Shown here one piece after another: positions 35,132 through 45,644 of a stretch of 64,000 bases of DNA. The stretch's first letter is position 1; each line of letters opens with the position of its first letter. The stretch covers positions 2,170,001-2,234,000 of the forward strand of contig NZ_SHNO01000001.1 of the NCBI RefSeq assembly GCF_026262645.1. Reading direction: 5' to 3'. Made by a program: the position numbers and the translations under genes. Source of the stretch: Candidatus Marimicrobium litorale (GTDB lineage Bacteria > Pseudomonadota > Gammaproteobacteria > Pseudomonadales > Halieaceae). Under the pieces are notes generated by a model, which saw only the letters and a program-made list of their open reading frames with translations, was not told the DNA's origin and made no database searches.

Positions 35132-36412
35132 GTGGCTACCGATCACATGTCAGAACCTGAGCTGTCCGGGCAACTGGAAGACCTCAGGCAGCAGTATGAA
35201 GCCCTGCGTGGTCTCGACCTGTCACTGGATCTGACTCGAGGCAAGCCTAACAAGGAACAGCTGGCGCTGTCTGATGCGTTGGACGGCATACTCGCCGGGG
35301 ACTACCGCGCCAGCAACGGCACGGACACCCGGAATTATGGAGGACTGGAAGGGTTGGAGGAGGCCCGGGAACTCTTCGCGCAAGTGCTGGACACACCGCC
35401 AGATTCCACCTACGTAGGCGGCAACGCCAGCCTGTCGCTGATGTATGCCGCCATAGAGTGTGCATTGAGTCAGGGGCTGCGAGGGCCCTCCACCGCGTGG
35501 GGCAATGACGACCCGGTTAAATTTCTGTGTCCGGCACCAGGCTATGACCGGCACTTTGCTATCTGCGAACATCTCGGTATCGAGATGATCACTGTTCCAA
35601 TGCTCGACACCGGACCGGATATGGACCGCGTCGAGGCCCTTGCAGAGGCGGACCATTCAATCAAGGGCATATGGTGCGTACCCCGCTTCGCCAACCCCAG
35701 CGGCTGTGTCTACAGCGAGGACACCGTGGCGCGTATCGCGCGTCTTGGCAACATCGCAGCGCCGCAGTTTCTCGTGATGTGGGATAACGCCTACGCGGTG
35801 CATGCGCTCTATGAAGATGCGCCGCCACTGGCACCGCTGCACGCCTACTGCAAACAATACGGCACGCTCGACAGCGTGTTCCAGTTCGGCTCTACGTCCA
35901 AAGTAACCTTCGCCGGTGCCGGTATATCGTTCCTGTCCAGCAGTGAAGACAACCTGGCCGCCCTGAAACAACACCTGGGCTTTCAGACCATTGGCCCGGA
36001 CAAAGTTAATCAACTGCGCCATGTCCGCTTTCTCAAGAACCCGGCAAATCTTGCCAGCCATATGGCGCAGCACGCCGCGCTGATCAGGCCACGCTTCGAA
36101 TGCGTTCTGGACACACTGGAACGCGAGCTCGCCGGCCTTGGTATGGGTAGCTGGTCGAAGCCCCGCGGCGGCTATTTCGTCTCTTTTGAAACCCTGCCGG
36201 GACTGGCAAAGCGCGTAGTGGCCCTGGCGGGCGACATAGGCGTAAAGCTTACTCCGGCGGGCGCCACTTTTCCCTACGGGGAAGACCCCAACGACAGCAA
36301 CATTCGCCTGTCACCGACCTTTCCCTCTCTGGAGGACCTGACGGCTGCGATGAATGCGTTTGTCGTGTGTGTCAAACTTGCGTCGCTGCAGGAGAGATTG
36401 AACCGGGGTTAG
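35132..36412 (+). CDS. PLP-dependent aminotransferase, MocR-type / AAT subgroup Ic-like
   Basis: 426 residues from a GTG with AAGGAG six bases upstream. The opening LDLTRGKPNKEQLALSDAL, NYGGLEGLEEARELFAQ and the PLP Lys in FGSTSKVTFAGAG near 257 match the aminotransferase family related to the C-terminal domain of MocR regulators and to actinobacterial aspartate aminotransferases. An Asp for the PLP ring N (MWDNAYAVH) and the C-terminal Arg in SNIRLSPTFPS are present. Likely an aspartate aminotransferase. It diverges from lon. Confidence 0.88.
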   Translation: MATDHMSEPELSGQLEDLRQQYEALRGLDLSLDLTRGKPNKEQLALSDALDGILAGDYRASNGTDTRNYGGLEGLEEARELFAQVLDTPPDSTYVGGNASLSLMYAAIECALSQGLRGPSTAWGNDDPVKFLCPAPGYDRHFAICEHLGIEMITVPMLDTGPDMDRVEALAEADHSIKGIWCVPRFANPSGCVYSEDTVARIARLGNIAAPQFLVMWDNAYAVHALYEDAPPLAPLHAYCKQYGTLDSVFQFGSTSKVTFAGAGISFLSSSEDNLAALKQHLGFQTIGPDKVNQLRHVRFLKNPANLASHMAQHAALIRPRFECVLDTLERELAGLGMGSWSKPRGGYFVSFETLPGLAKRVVALAGDIGVKLTPAGATFPYGEDPNDSNIRLSPTFPSLEDLTAAMNAFVVCVKLASLQERLNRG

Positions 36413-36434
36413 AACCGGGTCGCGGGATTGCTGA

Positions 36435-36776
36435 CTAATCGCTCTCTTTCTGCTCGGGAGGCATACCGGCGAACGGAAAACTGGCGACGTTGTCCTCACC
36501 GGAGGCTAAAGCGGACACCTTACTGCTGCCCTCTTTTTCAACCTCGTCGATACGAATCACCGCCTGTATAGGAATATAGCTGCGCTTGACCCCACTGAAC
36601 TCGTTCTTGAGCTTCTCTTCACTGGGATCCACGAGTATCTGAGATCGCTCTCCGAAGACGAATTCCTCGACCTCAATAAAGCCCCACATATCGCTTTGGT
36701 AAATCTGGCGTGCGAATACCTCGAACACCTGACTGCCGTTCTGGAAAATCACCTTGTAGACGGGTTCGTTTGCCAT
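36435..36776 (-). CDS. DUF1820 family protein
   Basis: 113 residues from the ATG at 36776; the frame stays open upstream, but that part is rich in Cys and Pro and has no family match, so it is not counted. The core YKVIFQNGSQVFEVFARQIYQ and WGFIEVEEFVFGERSQILVDPSEEKL is the DUF1820 signature. It is a small soluble protein, conserved in many gammaproteobacteria and often next to miaB as here (divergent). The function is unknown. Confidence 0.88.
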   Translation of the reverse strand: MANEPVYKVIFQNGSQVFEVFARQIYQSDMWGFIEVEEFVFGERSQILVDPSEEKLKNEFSGVKRSYIPIQAVIRIDEVEKEGSSKVSALASGEDNVASFPFAGMPPEQKESD

Positions 36777-37046
36777 CGCACTCTCAAGCATCGGCGGCCT
36801 CCCGGTCAGACAGCCACCGGACATCGTTTTTCGGAGGGCGGCAATCTTACCACCCTTCTCGCAGAATACCAGCACCCTCAGCGGGATGCAGCACGGCGGG
36901 GTGAACGGCGCGCGATGGGGCCCGGAGACCGCAAAAGCAGGCCCCGCATGAGTCGCGGAATGACTGTGTTTACCCGAATTCTGCGGGTATACTCCGCAAC
37001 CCGTTGAGCAAGAGAGTAGCGGCGCTATGCCCTCCGCGACAGCCAG

Positions 37047-38378
37047 TTGAATAAAAAAGTCTACATCAAGACCCACGGTTGCCAGATGAACGAGTACGAC
37101 TCGGCGCGTATGGCAGACCTGCTGCACGAGCGCTGCGACATGGTGCCAACTGAAAACCCCGAAGAAGCCGATGTACTTCTTTTAAATACCTGTTCTATAA
37201 GGGAAAAAGCACAAGAAAAGGTCTTCCACCAGCTGGGCCGCTGGAAGCAGCTTAAGCAGAAAAACCCGGACCTGGTGATCGGCGTGGGCGGCTGTGTCGC
37301 CAGCCAGGAGGGAGCGGATATTGGGCGCCGGGCGCCCTACGTGGATCTGGTGTTTGGACCACAAACACTGCATCGCCTGCCGGATATGCTGGAGCAAAGC
37401 CACAGCGACGGCACCCTTGTGGTCGACGTCAGCTTCCCGGAAATCGAGAAATTTGACCGATTACCCCTGCCCGAATCGGACGGGCCCAGCGCCCATGTCT
37501 CCGTTATGGAGGGGTGCAGCAAGTATTGCACTTTTTGCGTCGTGCCCTATACCCGTGGTGAAGAGGTCTCCCGCCCATTGGACGACGTGATAGCAGAGAT
37601 AGCGCACCTGGCTGGCGACGGTGTCCGGGAGGTCAATCTGCTGGGGCAAAACGTCAATGCCTACCGTGGCGCAAACCACGAGGGCGACATCGTCGATTTC
37701 GCCGAGTTGCTGCATTTCGTGGCGCGCATCCCGGGTATCGAGCGTATTCGCTATACGACCTCTCACCCGATGGAGTTTTCAGACGCCCTGATAGAGGCTT
37801 ACCGACACATTCCCCAACTCGTAGACCATTTGCACCTGCCAGTGCAAAGCGGCTCAGACCGGGTGCTGGCGGCCATGAAACGGGGCCACACCGCGCTGGA
37901 GTACAAGTCCAGAATCCGTCGCCTGCGGACCATCCGGCCCGGTATCAGCATTTCTTCGGACTTTATCGTGGGTTTCCCGGGCGAGAGCGAAGCGGATTTC
38001 GCCGCCACTATGAAGCTGATAGAGGATATCGGCTTCGACACGTCCTTCAGCTTTGTCTACAGCGCGAGGCCCGGCACCCCCGCGGCGGATTTGCCCGATG
38101 ACACGCCAGAGGAAGTGAAAAAGCAACGGCTACAGATCCTGCAGGGCCGTATTTTGCAACAGGCCGCCGCTATCAGCCGAAAAATGGTCGGCACGACCCA
38201 GCGCATTTTGGTCAGCGGTACCTCCCGCAAAGACCCGGGGCAACTGCAAGGTCGCACCGAGAACAATCGGGTAGTCAACTTTCCCGCAGCCGACCGGGGC
38301 CTGATCGGCCAGTTTGTCGACGTGGAAATACAGGATGCTCTGCCAAACTCCCTCAGGGGAATACTGGTCAATGGTTGA
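37047..38378 (+). CDS. miaB: tRNA-2-methylthio-N6-dimethylallyladenosine synthase MiaB
   Basis: 443 residues from a TTG; no ATG or GTG gives a better start, and [18 protein letters not shown] aligns with the N-terminus of other MiaB proteins. The MTTase domain Cys ([22 protein letters not shown]) bind the auxiliary 4Fe-4S cluster. The radical-SAM motif CSKYCTFC lies near 153-160, and the TRAM domain is C-terminal (about 375-440). It methylthiolates i6A37 in tRNA. It begins the conserved miaB-ybeZ-ybeY-ybeX-lnt order. Confidence 0.96.
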   Translation: MNKKVYIKTHGCQMNEYDSARMADLLHERCDMVPTENPEEADVLLLNTCSIREKAQEKVFHQLGRWKQLKQKNPDLVIGVGGCVASQEGADIGRRAPYVDLVFGPQTLHRLPDMLEQSHSDGTLVVDVSFPEIEKFDRLPLPESDGPSAHVSVMEGCSKYCTFCVVPYTRGEEVSRPLDDVIAEIAHLAGDGVREVNLLGQNVNAYRGANHEGDIVDFAELLHFVARIPGIERIRYTTSHPMEFSDALIEAYRHIPQLVDHLHLPVQSGSDRVLAAMKRGHTALEYKSRIRRLRTIRPGISISSDFIVGFPGESEADFAATMKLIEDIGFDTSFSFVYSARPGTPAADLPDDTPEEVKKQRLQILQGRILQQAAAISRKMVGTTQRILVSGTSRKDPGQLQGRTENNRVVNFPAADRGLIGQFVDVEIQDALPNSLRGILVNG

Positions 38379-38441
38379 CGACCGCAAAATCCCGTATATC
38401 CTTATCATTAATTGCACTGCCCGCCGCGGCGACAGGATACC

Positions 38442-39473
38442 TTGAACAGCGAACCTCCCCCGCAACCGTCGTCTCGACAGTTGATGCAACAAAGCCTTAC
38501 TCTGGAACCTGATGACGCACGCCATCTGGCGACACTTTGCGGCCACCTGGACTGCCATCTGAGACAGATCGAACAGCGCCTTGGCGTGACCATCAGCGCC
38601 CGCGGCAGCCATCTGCAACTCAGTGGACCATCGGTTAATGTCGCGACAGCAGAGAGCCTGCTCATTCACCTGTATACCGAGGTCTGCCAGGGCGTGGAAC
38701 TCAGTCCTGAATCCCTGCATCTACAGCTACAACAGGCGGGGCTCGAGCACCTGCTGGAAAGCGCCGGTCAGCCGAATGTGGCGCCAATACAGATCATCCG
38801 CACTAAGCGCAGCTCCATCAAGCCTCGGGGCAAAAACCAGCAGGACTATGTCCGCACCATCAAACAGCACGATATCAACTTCGGCATTGGACCGGCCGGC
38901 ACCGGCAAGACTTATCTCGCCGTGGCCTGCGCGGTCGAGGCCCTGCTGGAAGAGCAGGTACGCCGCATCTTGCTGGTGCGCCCCGCGGTCGAGGCCGGAG
39001 AAAAACTCGGCTTTCTCCCGGGTGACCTGACCCAGAAAATAGACCCTTACCTGCGGCCACTTTACGACGCGCTTTACGAAATGCTGGGCTTCGAAACCGT
39101 CAATAAATACATCGAACGCAATATCATTGAAGTGGCCCCGCTGGCTTTCATGCGCGGCCGCACGCTGAACAACGCATTCATCATTCTTGATGAGGCACAG
39201 AACACCACACGGGAACAAATGAAAATGTTTCTCACCCGCATCGGTTTTGGCTCCACCGCCGTGATCACAGGCGACGCCACCCAGATCGATCTGCCGCGCG
39301 GCGCGCATTCCGGCCTGATCCATGCCAGTAAGCTGCTCACGGGCGTGGACGGACTCGGAATGATCTACTTTGACAACAAGGACGTGGTGCGTCACCCGCT
39401 GGTGCAGCGCATCGTTGCGGCCTATGACAGCATCGAAAGCAGCAGCAACGAACTGGACCAGGGCCGGAGGTGA
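38442..39473 (+). CDS. ybeZ: PhoH-like ATPase YbeZ
   Basis: 343 residues from the TTG at 38442, just after AGGATACC; a TTG at 38412 and an ATG at 38484 are alternatives. The N-terminal KH-like part reads EPDDARHLATLCGHLDCHL. The P-loop GPAGTGKTYLA lies near 157, with RPAVEAGEKLGFLPGD and the Walker B IILDEAQNTT. YbeZ is the ATPase partner of the endoribonuclease YbeY in RNA maturation. The end overlaps ybeY by four bases (GTGA). Confidence 0.94.
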   Translation: MNSEPPPQPSSRQLMQQSLTLEPDDARHLATLCGHLDCHLRQIEQRLGVTISARGSHLQLSGPSVNVATAESLLIHLYTEVCQGVELSPESLHLQLQQAGLEHLLESAGQPNVAPIQIIRTKRSSIKPRGKNQQDYVRTIKQHDINFGIGPAGTGKTYLAVACAVEALLEEQVRRILLVRPAVEAGEKLGFLPGDLTQKIDPYLRPLYDALYEMLGFETVNKYIERNIIEVAPLAFMRGRTLNNAFIILDEAQNTTREQMKMFLTRIGFGSTAVITGDATQIDLPRGAHSGLIHASKLLTGVDGLGMIYFDNKDVVRHPLVQRIVAAYDSIESSSNELDQGRR

Positions 39474-39955
39474 AACTGCACGTGGATGTACAGTCCGCCA
39501 GTGCCGAACCCGTGCCCGGCAACGATGATATTCATCGCTGGGTGGCGGCGGCTCTCGCGGGCAGCGCGCACACTGACGAGGCAGGATTGTGTGTGCGTCT
39601 GGTCGACCGAGCAGAGATGTGTTCACTCAATGAAACGTATCGCAATAAGCAAGGCACTACCAATGTATTGTCTTTCCCTGCCGACCTACCCTCCGATGTC
39701 GATTTGCCTCTGCTCGGTGATATTGTGATCTGTGCTCCCGTAGTGCGCGAGGAAGCCGCAATGCAGGGCAAGAGTAACGAGGCCCACTGGGCTCATATGG
39801 CAGTGCACGGCACCCTGCACCTGCTCGGTTATGATCACCTCGAGGAGAGAGAGGCCGCGTTAATGGAATCACTCGAAACTGAAATACTCGCCAAGCTCGA
39901 TTACGCCAATCCTCACGACAACCAATCTCTCGCCGACGGACAACAGCAACAATGA
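39470..39955 (+). CDS. ybeY: Endoribonuclease YbeY
   Basis: 161 residues from the GTG at 39470, with GGAGG partly overlapping the codon before it. The metal-site motif HGTLHLLGYDH lies near 120-130 and holds three zinc-binding His; a conserved Arg (YRNKQGTTNVLSFP) lies near 58. YbeY takes part in 16S rRNA 3' maturation and 70S quality control. It is coupled by 4-base overlaps to ybeZ before and ybeX after. Confidence 0.95.
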   Translation: MKLHVDVQSASAEPVPGNDDIHRWVAAALAGSAHTDEAGLCVRLVDRAEMCSLNETYRNKQGTTNVLSFPADLPSDVDLPLLGDIVICAPVVREEAAMQGKSNEAHWAHMAVHGTLHLLGYDHLEEREAALMESLETEILAKLDYANPHDNQSLADGQQQQ

Positions 39956-40794
39956 ATGACTCCCGCTCCAACAGCACGTCTCGGGATAAATCCTGGCTGG
40001 ATAAGATTGCGTTGCTATTCAACTCCGAGCCCCGAACGCGCAAGGATGTGGAAGACGTTCTCGCGATTGCCGCAGAAAATGAAGTCATTGATCAGGACGC
40101 CTGCAGCATCATTGAGCGCGCCATGCAGGTCAGCGACATGCAGACCAGGGATATCATGATTCCTCGCTCACAGATGGTCCTGATCAAGGCGGAGTGCACT
40201 CTGGAAGAGATACTGCCCCTGATTATCAGTTCCGCACACTCGCGATACCCTGTGATCGGCGACAGTCCAGACGATGTTCTGGGCATTTTGCTCGCCAAAG
40301 ACTTGCTCCCTATTATACTGGAAACGGGTAAAAGCGATTTCAAAATAGAAAAATTACTACGACCCTCTATGGTGGTCCCCGAGAGCAAGCGTCTCAATGT
40401 ATTGTTGCGGGAGTTCCGCGAAAACCGCAATCACATGGCCATCGTCATCGATGAATACGGCGGCGTGGCAGGACTCGTCACTATCGAAGACGTGCTGGAA
40501 GAGATCGTGGGCGAGATCGAGGATGAAACCGACGAGCGCGTTGACCGCTCCATCCAGATGATCAACGAGAAGGAATACATGGTAAAAGCACTTACACCGA
40601 TTGACGAATTCAATCATTACTTTGCCTGCGACTTCAGCGACGAGGAGTTCGATACCGTCGGCGGGCTGGTCATACAGGCGTTTGGCCACATGCCGGTGCG
40701 CCATGAAACAACCACCGTCAATGATTTCGCCTTCGAAGTAGTCAAGGCAGACCAGCGCAAGATCTACACCCTGCGTGCGCGACCGCCGGCCTAA
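39952..40794 (+). CDS. ybeX: CorC/HlyC-family CBS-domain protein YbeX
   Basis: 280 residues. Two CBS domains occupy about 60-185 (MQTRDIMIPRSQMVLI, SRYPVIGDSPDDVLGIL, RNHMAIVIDEYGGVAGLVTIEDVLEEIVGEI). The C-terminal CorC_HlyC transporter-associated domain starts near 205 (DEFNHYF, DTVGGLVIQAFGHMP). It has no membrane part. E. coli YbeX is linked to cobalt/magnesium efflux and ribosome biology. The ATG overlaps the ybeY stop. Confidence 0.95.
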   Translation: MNDSRSNSTSRDKSWLDKIALLFNSEPRTRKDVEDVLAIAAENEVIDQDACSIIERAMQVSDMQTRDIMIPRSQMVLIKAECTLEEILPLIISSAHSRYPVIGDSPDDVLGILLAKDLLPIILETGKSDFKIEKLLRPSMVVPESKRLNVLLREFRENRNHMAIVIDEYGGVAGLVTIEDVLEEIVGEIEDETDERVDRSIQMINEKEYMVKALTPIDEFNHYFACDFSDEEFDTVGGLVIQAFGHMPVRHETTTVNDFAFEVVKADQRKIYTLRARPPA

Positions 40795-40804
40795 GCGGTC
40801 TTTC

Positions 40805-42316
40805 ATGCGCTCTGAAACAGGATTGAACCCCCTGCTCGTACTGATTCTCGCGCCACTTACGGGCGCACTTGTCACGCTGTCACTGGCGCCCTTTGATGTG
40901 TGGCCGGCGGGCATCATCAGTTGCGCCCTGTACGCGTGGCTGCTCAGCACCTGCAGTCCGCGCCAGGCGTTATGGCGAGGGTTCCTCTACGGGTGCGGAA
41001 TGTTCGGCACCGGCGTCTCGTGGATCTTTGTGAGCATCCACGTGCACGGCAATGCCAACGTGCCGCTGGCTGCGGCGCTCACGGCGCTTTTCTGCGCCGG
41101 TATAGCCCTGTTCCAGGCGCTGTTCGCCTGGTGCTACGCACGCCATATCCGGCCACTACCGGGCGGTATGCTGGTGGGCTTCCCCGCATTATGGGTACTG
41201 CTTGAGTGGACAAGGAGCTGGTTCCTCACCGGGTTTCCCTGGCTGTATTTGGGCTATGCTCACGTCGAAACCTCGATCTCAGGCTGGGCCCCCGTCACCG
41301 GCGTGTTTGGCCTCTCCTTTATCTGCGCAATCTCCGGCACATGCCTGTTCCTTGCGTGGCGCAGCCGCAAACCGATGGCCTGCACCCTCTATGCCGTCAT
41401 ACTGACAACACTGTGGGGCGGAGGAGAGATTCTCAAGCCCACGCAGTGGGTTGCCCGAGCCAGCGAGGAGCCTCTTCGGGTCGCGTTGATACAGCCCAAT
41501 GTGCCCCAGCAAAACAAGTGGGATCCACGCTGGTACCGGCCGATCCTGAGTCAACTGTATGAGGCTACCGGGCCTGTAATGGGTGCCGACATTGTGGTCT
41601 GGCCGGAGGCCGCGGTTCCCAATTATTTTCAGCGGGCCGGGGATTTCCTCGAACCGATGGTCGAACGTGCCAGCGCGGCTAACACGACCCTTATCACAGG
41701 CATACCCTGGCGACCCGAGGACGGAGGGAAGTACTACAACAGCATGACCGCCCTCGGCCAGGGCACGGGAGTTTATCTCAAGCGACGACTGGTTCCCTTT
41801 GGCGAATACGTGCCACTGGAGGGCCTGTTGCGAGGCATGATCGACTTTTTCGATCTGCCCATGTCCGCTTTCAGCGCCGGCCCTGAGGACCAGGCGCCCC
41901 TGCGCGCCGGCACCTACCGACTGGCACCCTACATCTGCTATGAAATCGTCTACGCCGGCATGGTTGCCAAAGGCGCCCGCGAGGCCGACCTGCTAATCAC
42001 CATCAGCAACGATACTTGGTTCGGTGATTCAATCGGACCCTGGCAGCACCTGCAAATCGCCCAGATGCGCGGCAGAGAAACCGGTCGCTATGTGCTGCGA
42101 GGCACCAATAACGGTATCACCGCCATCATCGACCACCAGGGACGCATCGTCGATCGCACCGAGCAGTTTGAGGCAACGACCCTCGTCGGCGAGGCCGAGG
42201 TCATGCTGGGCAGCACACCCTTCACCAGCTTCGGCAACCTGCCTATCCTTCTTGCCTGCTTTGTCAGCCTGCTCCTGATGTGGCTGATGCACATCGCTTT
42301 CTGGCGCGACGACTAG
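40805..42316 (+). CDS. lnt: Apolipoprotein N-acyltransferase Lnt
   Basis: 503 residues from the ATG at 40805, ten bases after the ybeX stop; a GTG at 40775 would overlap ybeX. About six N-terminal helices precede a periplasmic nitrilase-like domain (from about 215). The triad residues are visible: Glu in WPEAAVPNY, Lys in LKRRLVPFGEYVP and Cys in APYICYEIVY. One helix closes the protein. Lnt adds the third acyl chain to lipoproteins, which fits the LptE and PqiC lipoproteins encoded nearby. Confidence 0.96.
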   Translation: MRSETGLNPLLVLILAPLTGALVTLSLAPFDVWPAGIISCALYAWLLSTCSPRQALWRGFLYGCGMFGTGVSWIFVSIHVHGNANVPLAAALTALFCAGIALFQALFAWCYARHIRPLPGGMLVGFPALWVLLEWTRSWFLTGFPWLYLGYAHVETSISGWAPVTGVFGLSFICAISGTCLFLAWRSRKPMACTLYAVILTTLWGGGEILKPTQWVARASEEPLRVALIQPNVPQQNKWDPRWYRPILSQLYEATGPVMGADIVVWPEAAVPNYFQRAGDFLEPMVERASAANTTLITGIPWRPEDGGKYYNSMTALGQGTGVYLKRRLVPFGEYVPLEGLLRGMIDFFDLPMSAFSAGPEDQAPLRAGTYRLAPYICYEIVYAGMVAKGAREADLLITISNDTWFGDSIGPWQHLQIAQMRGRETGRYVLRGTNNGITAIIDHQGRIVDRTEQFEATTLVGEAEVMLGSTPFTSFGNLPILLACFVSLLLMWLMHIAFWRDD

Positions 42317-42602
42317 TCACCGTCAAGCCGCCAACCAGGCTTTCAATTCGTCTTCGCATAATCAAGCTCGGGGCATTGTTTTGTGCATCCTTACGTCATA
42401 CCGGGATCGCCCCTCCAGCTTGGGATAGATGCCGCCCGGCGTGTCTTGGTTGACAGGATCAGTACCGTACGGCTCGTGCAAGATCGCCGGGTGCTTCGCA
42501 GCCGAAGGCAATTGCTGCTAGAATCCGTCCTTCATTACTGCGCCCCGAACACACCGCACGGGACTGCATTTTTACTGCAATCAAAAATATGGCACGCGAC
42601 TC

Positions 42603-45068
42603 GTGACAGAGCATAACTACAATCCACAGGCACTTGAAGAAAACGCACAGCAACATTGGCTTGAACAAAACAGCTTTGCTGTGGAACAGGATGATACACG
42701 CGAGAAGTTTTATTGCCTCGCCATGTTTCCCTATCCCAGCGGACAGCTACACATGGGGCACGTGCGCAACTACACCATCGCCGACGTGATCGCGCGCTAC
42801 CAGCGCATGCAGGGCAAGAATGTACTGCAACCCATGGGCTGGGATGCCTTCGGCCTGCCGGCAGAAAACGCCGCCATCAAACACAATGTCCCGCCTGCGC
42901 AGTGGACCGCGCAAAACATCGATGATATGCGTGCGCAACTAAAGCGGCTGGGCTTTGCCTACGACTGGGACAGGGAACTGACCACCTGCGACCCGGATTA
43001 CTATCGCTGGGAACAGTGGTTCTTCACGCGCCTGTTTGAAAAGGGCCTCGCCTACAAGAAAAAAGCAGAAGTAAACTGGTGCGAAACCGATCAGACCGTA
43101 CTGGCCAACGAACAGGTCGTCAACGGTTGCTGCTGGCGCTGCGACAACCCGGTGGAGCGACGCGAAATCGATCAGTGGTTTATCCGTATAACCGATTATG
43201 CGGAACAATTGCTGACAGATCTGGACCAGCTTGATCAATGGCCGGAACAGGTGCGCACTATGCAACGCAACTGGATAGGCCGCTCCGAAGGCGTTGAGCT
43301 CGATTTCAACCACAACGGTGAGTCGCTCACGGTGTACACCACCCGTCCGGACACGCTTATGGGCGCCACCTACATGGCGGTAGCCCCGCAACACCCGATC
43401 GCCCGACAGGCCGCTGCTACCAGCACCGTACTCGCTTCATTCATCGAGTCCATCGCCAACGTCAAAGTGGCCGAAGCCCAAATGGCCACCATGGAAAAAC
43501 TGGGCATGGATACGGGACTGACAGCCACTCACCCTCTCACCGGCGAGCCAATACCGATCTGGGTCGCCAATTTCGTATTGATGAGTTACGGCTCAGGCGC
43601 GGTCATGTCTGTACCCGCACACGATGAGCGCGACCACGCCTTCGCATGCAAATATCAGTTGCCCATCGTGCAGGTGATCGACAAGCCCAAGTACAAATAT
43701 GATGCCGACGTGTGGCAAGACTGGTACGCGGAAAAAAGCACAGAGACACGCACCATCAATTCCGGCGAATTCAACGGCAAGGACTTCGAAGAGGCCTTCG
43801 ATAGCGTTGCCGACAAACTGCAGGAACTGGGCAAAGGCAAACGCACCGTTAATTATCGCCTGCGTGACTGGGGCGTATCACGCCAGCGTTACTGGGGAGC
43901 ACCCATTCCCATCATTAACTGTGATGCCTGTGGCACGGTGCCGGTACCCGAGTCGGATCTACCGGTTGTTCTACCCACGAATGTGGCGTTCGAGGGAGTC
44001 GGCTCACCCATCAAGAGCATGCCCGAATTTTACGAAACTGAATGCCCGGCCTGTGGCGGCGCGGCAACTCGCGAGACCGACACTTTTGATACCTTTATGG
44101 AATCCTCTTGGTATTACGCCCGGTACGGCTGTGCGCAAAACGATAAAGCGATGCTGGATGCCGAGGCTGATTACTGGACTCCGGTGGATCAATATGTGGG
44201 TGGTATAGAACATGCCATTCTGCATCTTCTCTACTCCCGCTTTTATCATAAGTTATTGCGCGACGAGGGCCTGGTCAGCTCCGATGAGCCATTCACCCGG
44301 TTGCTGACACAGGGGATGGTGTTAAAGGATGGCGCCAAGATGTCAAAGTCCAAGGGCAACACAGTCGATCCACAATCCCTGATCGATCGTTATGGTGCCG
44401 ACACTGTGCGCTTGTTCAGCATGTTTGCGGCGCCTCCAGAGCAATCTCTCGAGTGGTCTGACTCAGGAGTGGAAGGCGCCAACCGTTTTCTCAAGCGCCT
44501 GTGGAAACTTGGGGCGGCACACATCGGTGCCGGGGCGGCACCGGCACTGGACGTCGCTAAACTGGGTGATCAGCAGAAAGCCGTACGCCGAAAGCTGCAT
44601 GAAACTATCGCCAAGGTGAGTGATGACTATGGGCGACGACAGACATTTAACACCGCCATCGCAGCGGTCATGGAATTGTGCAACGAGCTGGGCCGACTGG
44701 GCAGCGAAGACAATGACCGCGCCATCATGGATGAAGCCCTGCGCGGCATTGTTCTGATGCTGAGTCCGATTGTTCCACACATCTGCCACGCACTGTGGCG
44801 GGCACTGGGCGAGAGCGGCGATATCCTCGATCAACAGTGGCCGGTCGTAGACGAAAACGCACTGAGCCGTGACAGCGTCGAAATGGTCGTACAGGTAAAA
44901 GGGAAGGTTCGCGGCAAAGTGTCAGTTCCCGCTGATGCAGACCATGCCGCTATAGAAGAGGCCGCTCTGGCAGAGGGCAACGTAAGCCGCTTTGTCGAGG
45001 AACTCGGCGACTATGCTGTAAAGGTTGTACCGGGAAAGTTGATCAGTATTTTTCCGAGGAAAAAATAA
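42603..45068 (+). CDS. leuS: Leucyl-tRNA synthetase
   Basis: 821 residues from a GTG. The class I signature [16 protein letters not shown] is at about 39-54 and [12 protein letters not shown] near 580. The CP1 editing domain lies between about 220 and 410 with the conserved [13 protein letters not shown]. Cys pairs near 160 and 440-480 could bind zinc. The anticodon-binding and C-terminal domains are complete. No strong ribosome-binding site precedes the start; the 286-base gap before it holds no recognisable gene and an extended -10-like TGCTAGAAT at 42516-42524. Confidence 0.97.
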   Translation: MTEHNYNPQALEENAQQHWLEQNSFAVEQDDTREKFYCLAMFPYPSGQLHMGHVRNYTIADVIARYQRMQGKNVLQPMGWDAFGLPAENAAIKHNVPPAQWTAQNIDDMRAQLKRLGFAYDWDRELTTCDPDYYRWEQWFFTRLFEKGLAYKKKAEVNWCETDQTVLANEQVVNGCCWRCDNPVERREIDQWFIRITDYAEQLLTDLDQLDQWPEQVRTMQRNWIGRSEGVELDFNHNGESLTVYTTRPDTLMGATYMAVAPQHPIARQAAATSTVLASFIESIANVKVAEAQMATMEKLGMDTGLTATHPLTGEPIPIWVANFVLMSYGSGAVMSVPAHDERDHAFACKYQLPIVQVIDKPKYKYDADVWQDWYAEKSTETRTINSGEFNGKDFEEAFDSVADKLQELGKGKRTVNYRLRDWGVSRQRYWGAPIPIINCDACGTVPVPESDLPVVLPTNVAFEGVGSPIKSMPEFYETECPACGGAATRETDTFDTFMESSWYYARYGCAQNDKAMLDAEADYWTPVDQYVGGIEHAILHLLYSRFYHKLLRDEGLVSSDEPFTRLLTQGMVLKDGAKMSKSKGNTVDPQSLIDRYGADTVRLFSMFAAPPEQSLEWSDSGVEGANRFLKRLWKLGAAHIGAGAAPALDVAKLGDQQKAVRRKLHETIAKVSDDYGRRQTFNTAIAAVMELCNELGRLGSEDNDRAIMDEALRGIVLMLSPIVPHICHALWRALGESGDILDQQWPVVDENALSRDSVEMVVQVKGKVRGKVSVPADADHAAIEEAALAEGNVSRFVEELGDYAVKVVPGKLISIFPRKK

Positions 45069-45644
45069 ATGCGACAGCGCCTCTCGAGTCACTCGGGGTA
45101 TAACCTGTTTCGATCGGCCCTACTGCTGTGCGTTCTGACACTGTTAACCGCTTGCGGTTTCCAGCTGCGTGGCATTGGCGGACCCACTGTTCCCGACGAG
45201 TGGAAGAGCATGCAACTGGTCAGCAGTAATCCCAACAGCGAATTTAGTCGTGCGGTGTTCACGCGGTTTGCAATCAATGGGGTGCAGTGGCAAGAAGCAG
45301 GCTTCGCCAACTATCGACTCGACCTGGGGAATGAACAATTCAGGCAGAGCAACCTTTCCATCGGCGCCGACGCGCGGGTATCCGAGTTTGAACTTACGAT
45401 GAGCGTCGCGTTCAGGGTCGTAGACGCCGAGGGTGAAATCGCCATGACATCCACCACCGTCACCGTAGTTCGGCAGATGGAAAACGACCCCCGCAACGTG
45501 GTCGGCAAGGAAGGCGAACTCCGCTTGCTGCAATCTGAAATGCGCAACGAACTGGCGGATAAAATTTTACGCCGCATCGGATTTTACGCCAGCAACCTTG
45601 GGAACACCGCTGCCGACTCCACGGCAGACGTTGCCCCACGATAA
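45069..45644 (+). CDS. lptE: LPS-assembly lipoprotein LptE
   Basis: 191 residues, starting at the base after the leuS stop. A lipoprotein signal ends in LLTACGFQLRG (lipid Cys near residue 28), with the family motif CGFQLRG. The body is the small alpha/beta LptE fold (DEWKSMQLVSSNPNSEF, then LLQSEMRNELADKILRRI near the end). LptE plugs the LptD barrel and helps place LPS in the outer leaflet. The order leuS-lptE-holA is conserved in gammaproteobacteria. Confidence 0.94.
   Translation: MRQRLSSHSGYNLFRSALLLCVLTLLTACGFQLRGIGGPTVPDEWKSMQLVSSNPNSEFSRAVFTRFAINGVQWQEAGFANYRLDLGNEQFRQSNLSIGADARVSEFELTMSVAFRVVDAEGEIAMTSTTVTVVRQMENDPRNVVGKEGELRLLQSEMRNELADKILRRIGFYASNLGNTAADSTADVAPR

Noticed and set aside
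36777-37127. N-terminal extension of the DUF1820 frame
   Set aside because: The extra part has no family match and would overlap the start of miaB; the ATG at 36776 starts at the conserved domain.
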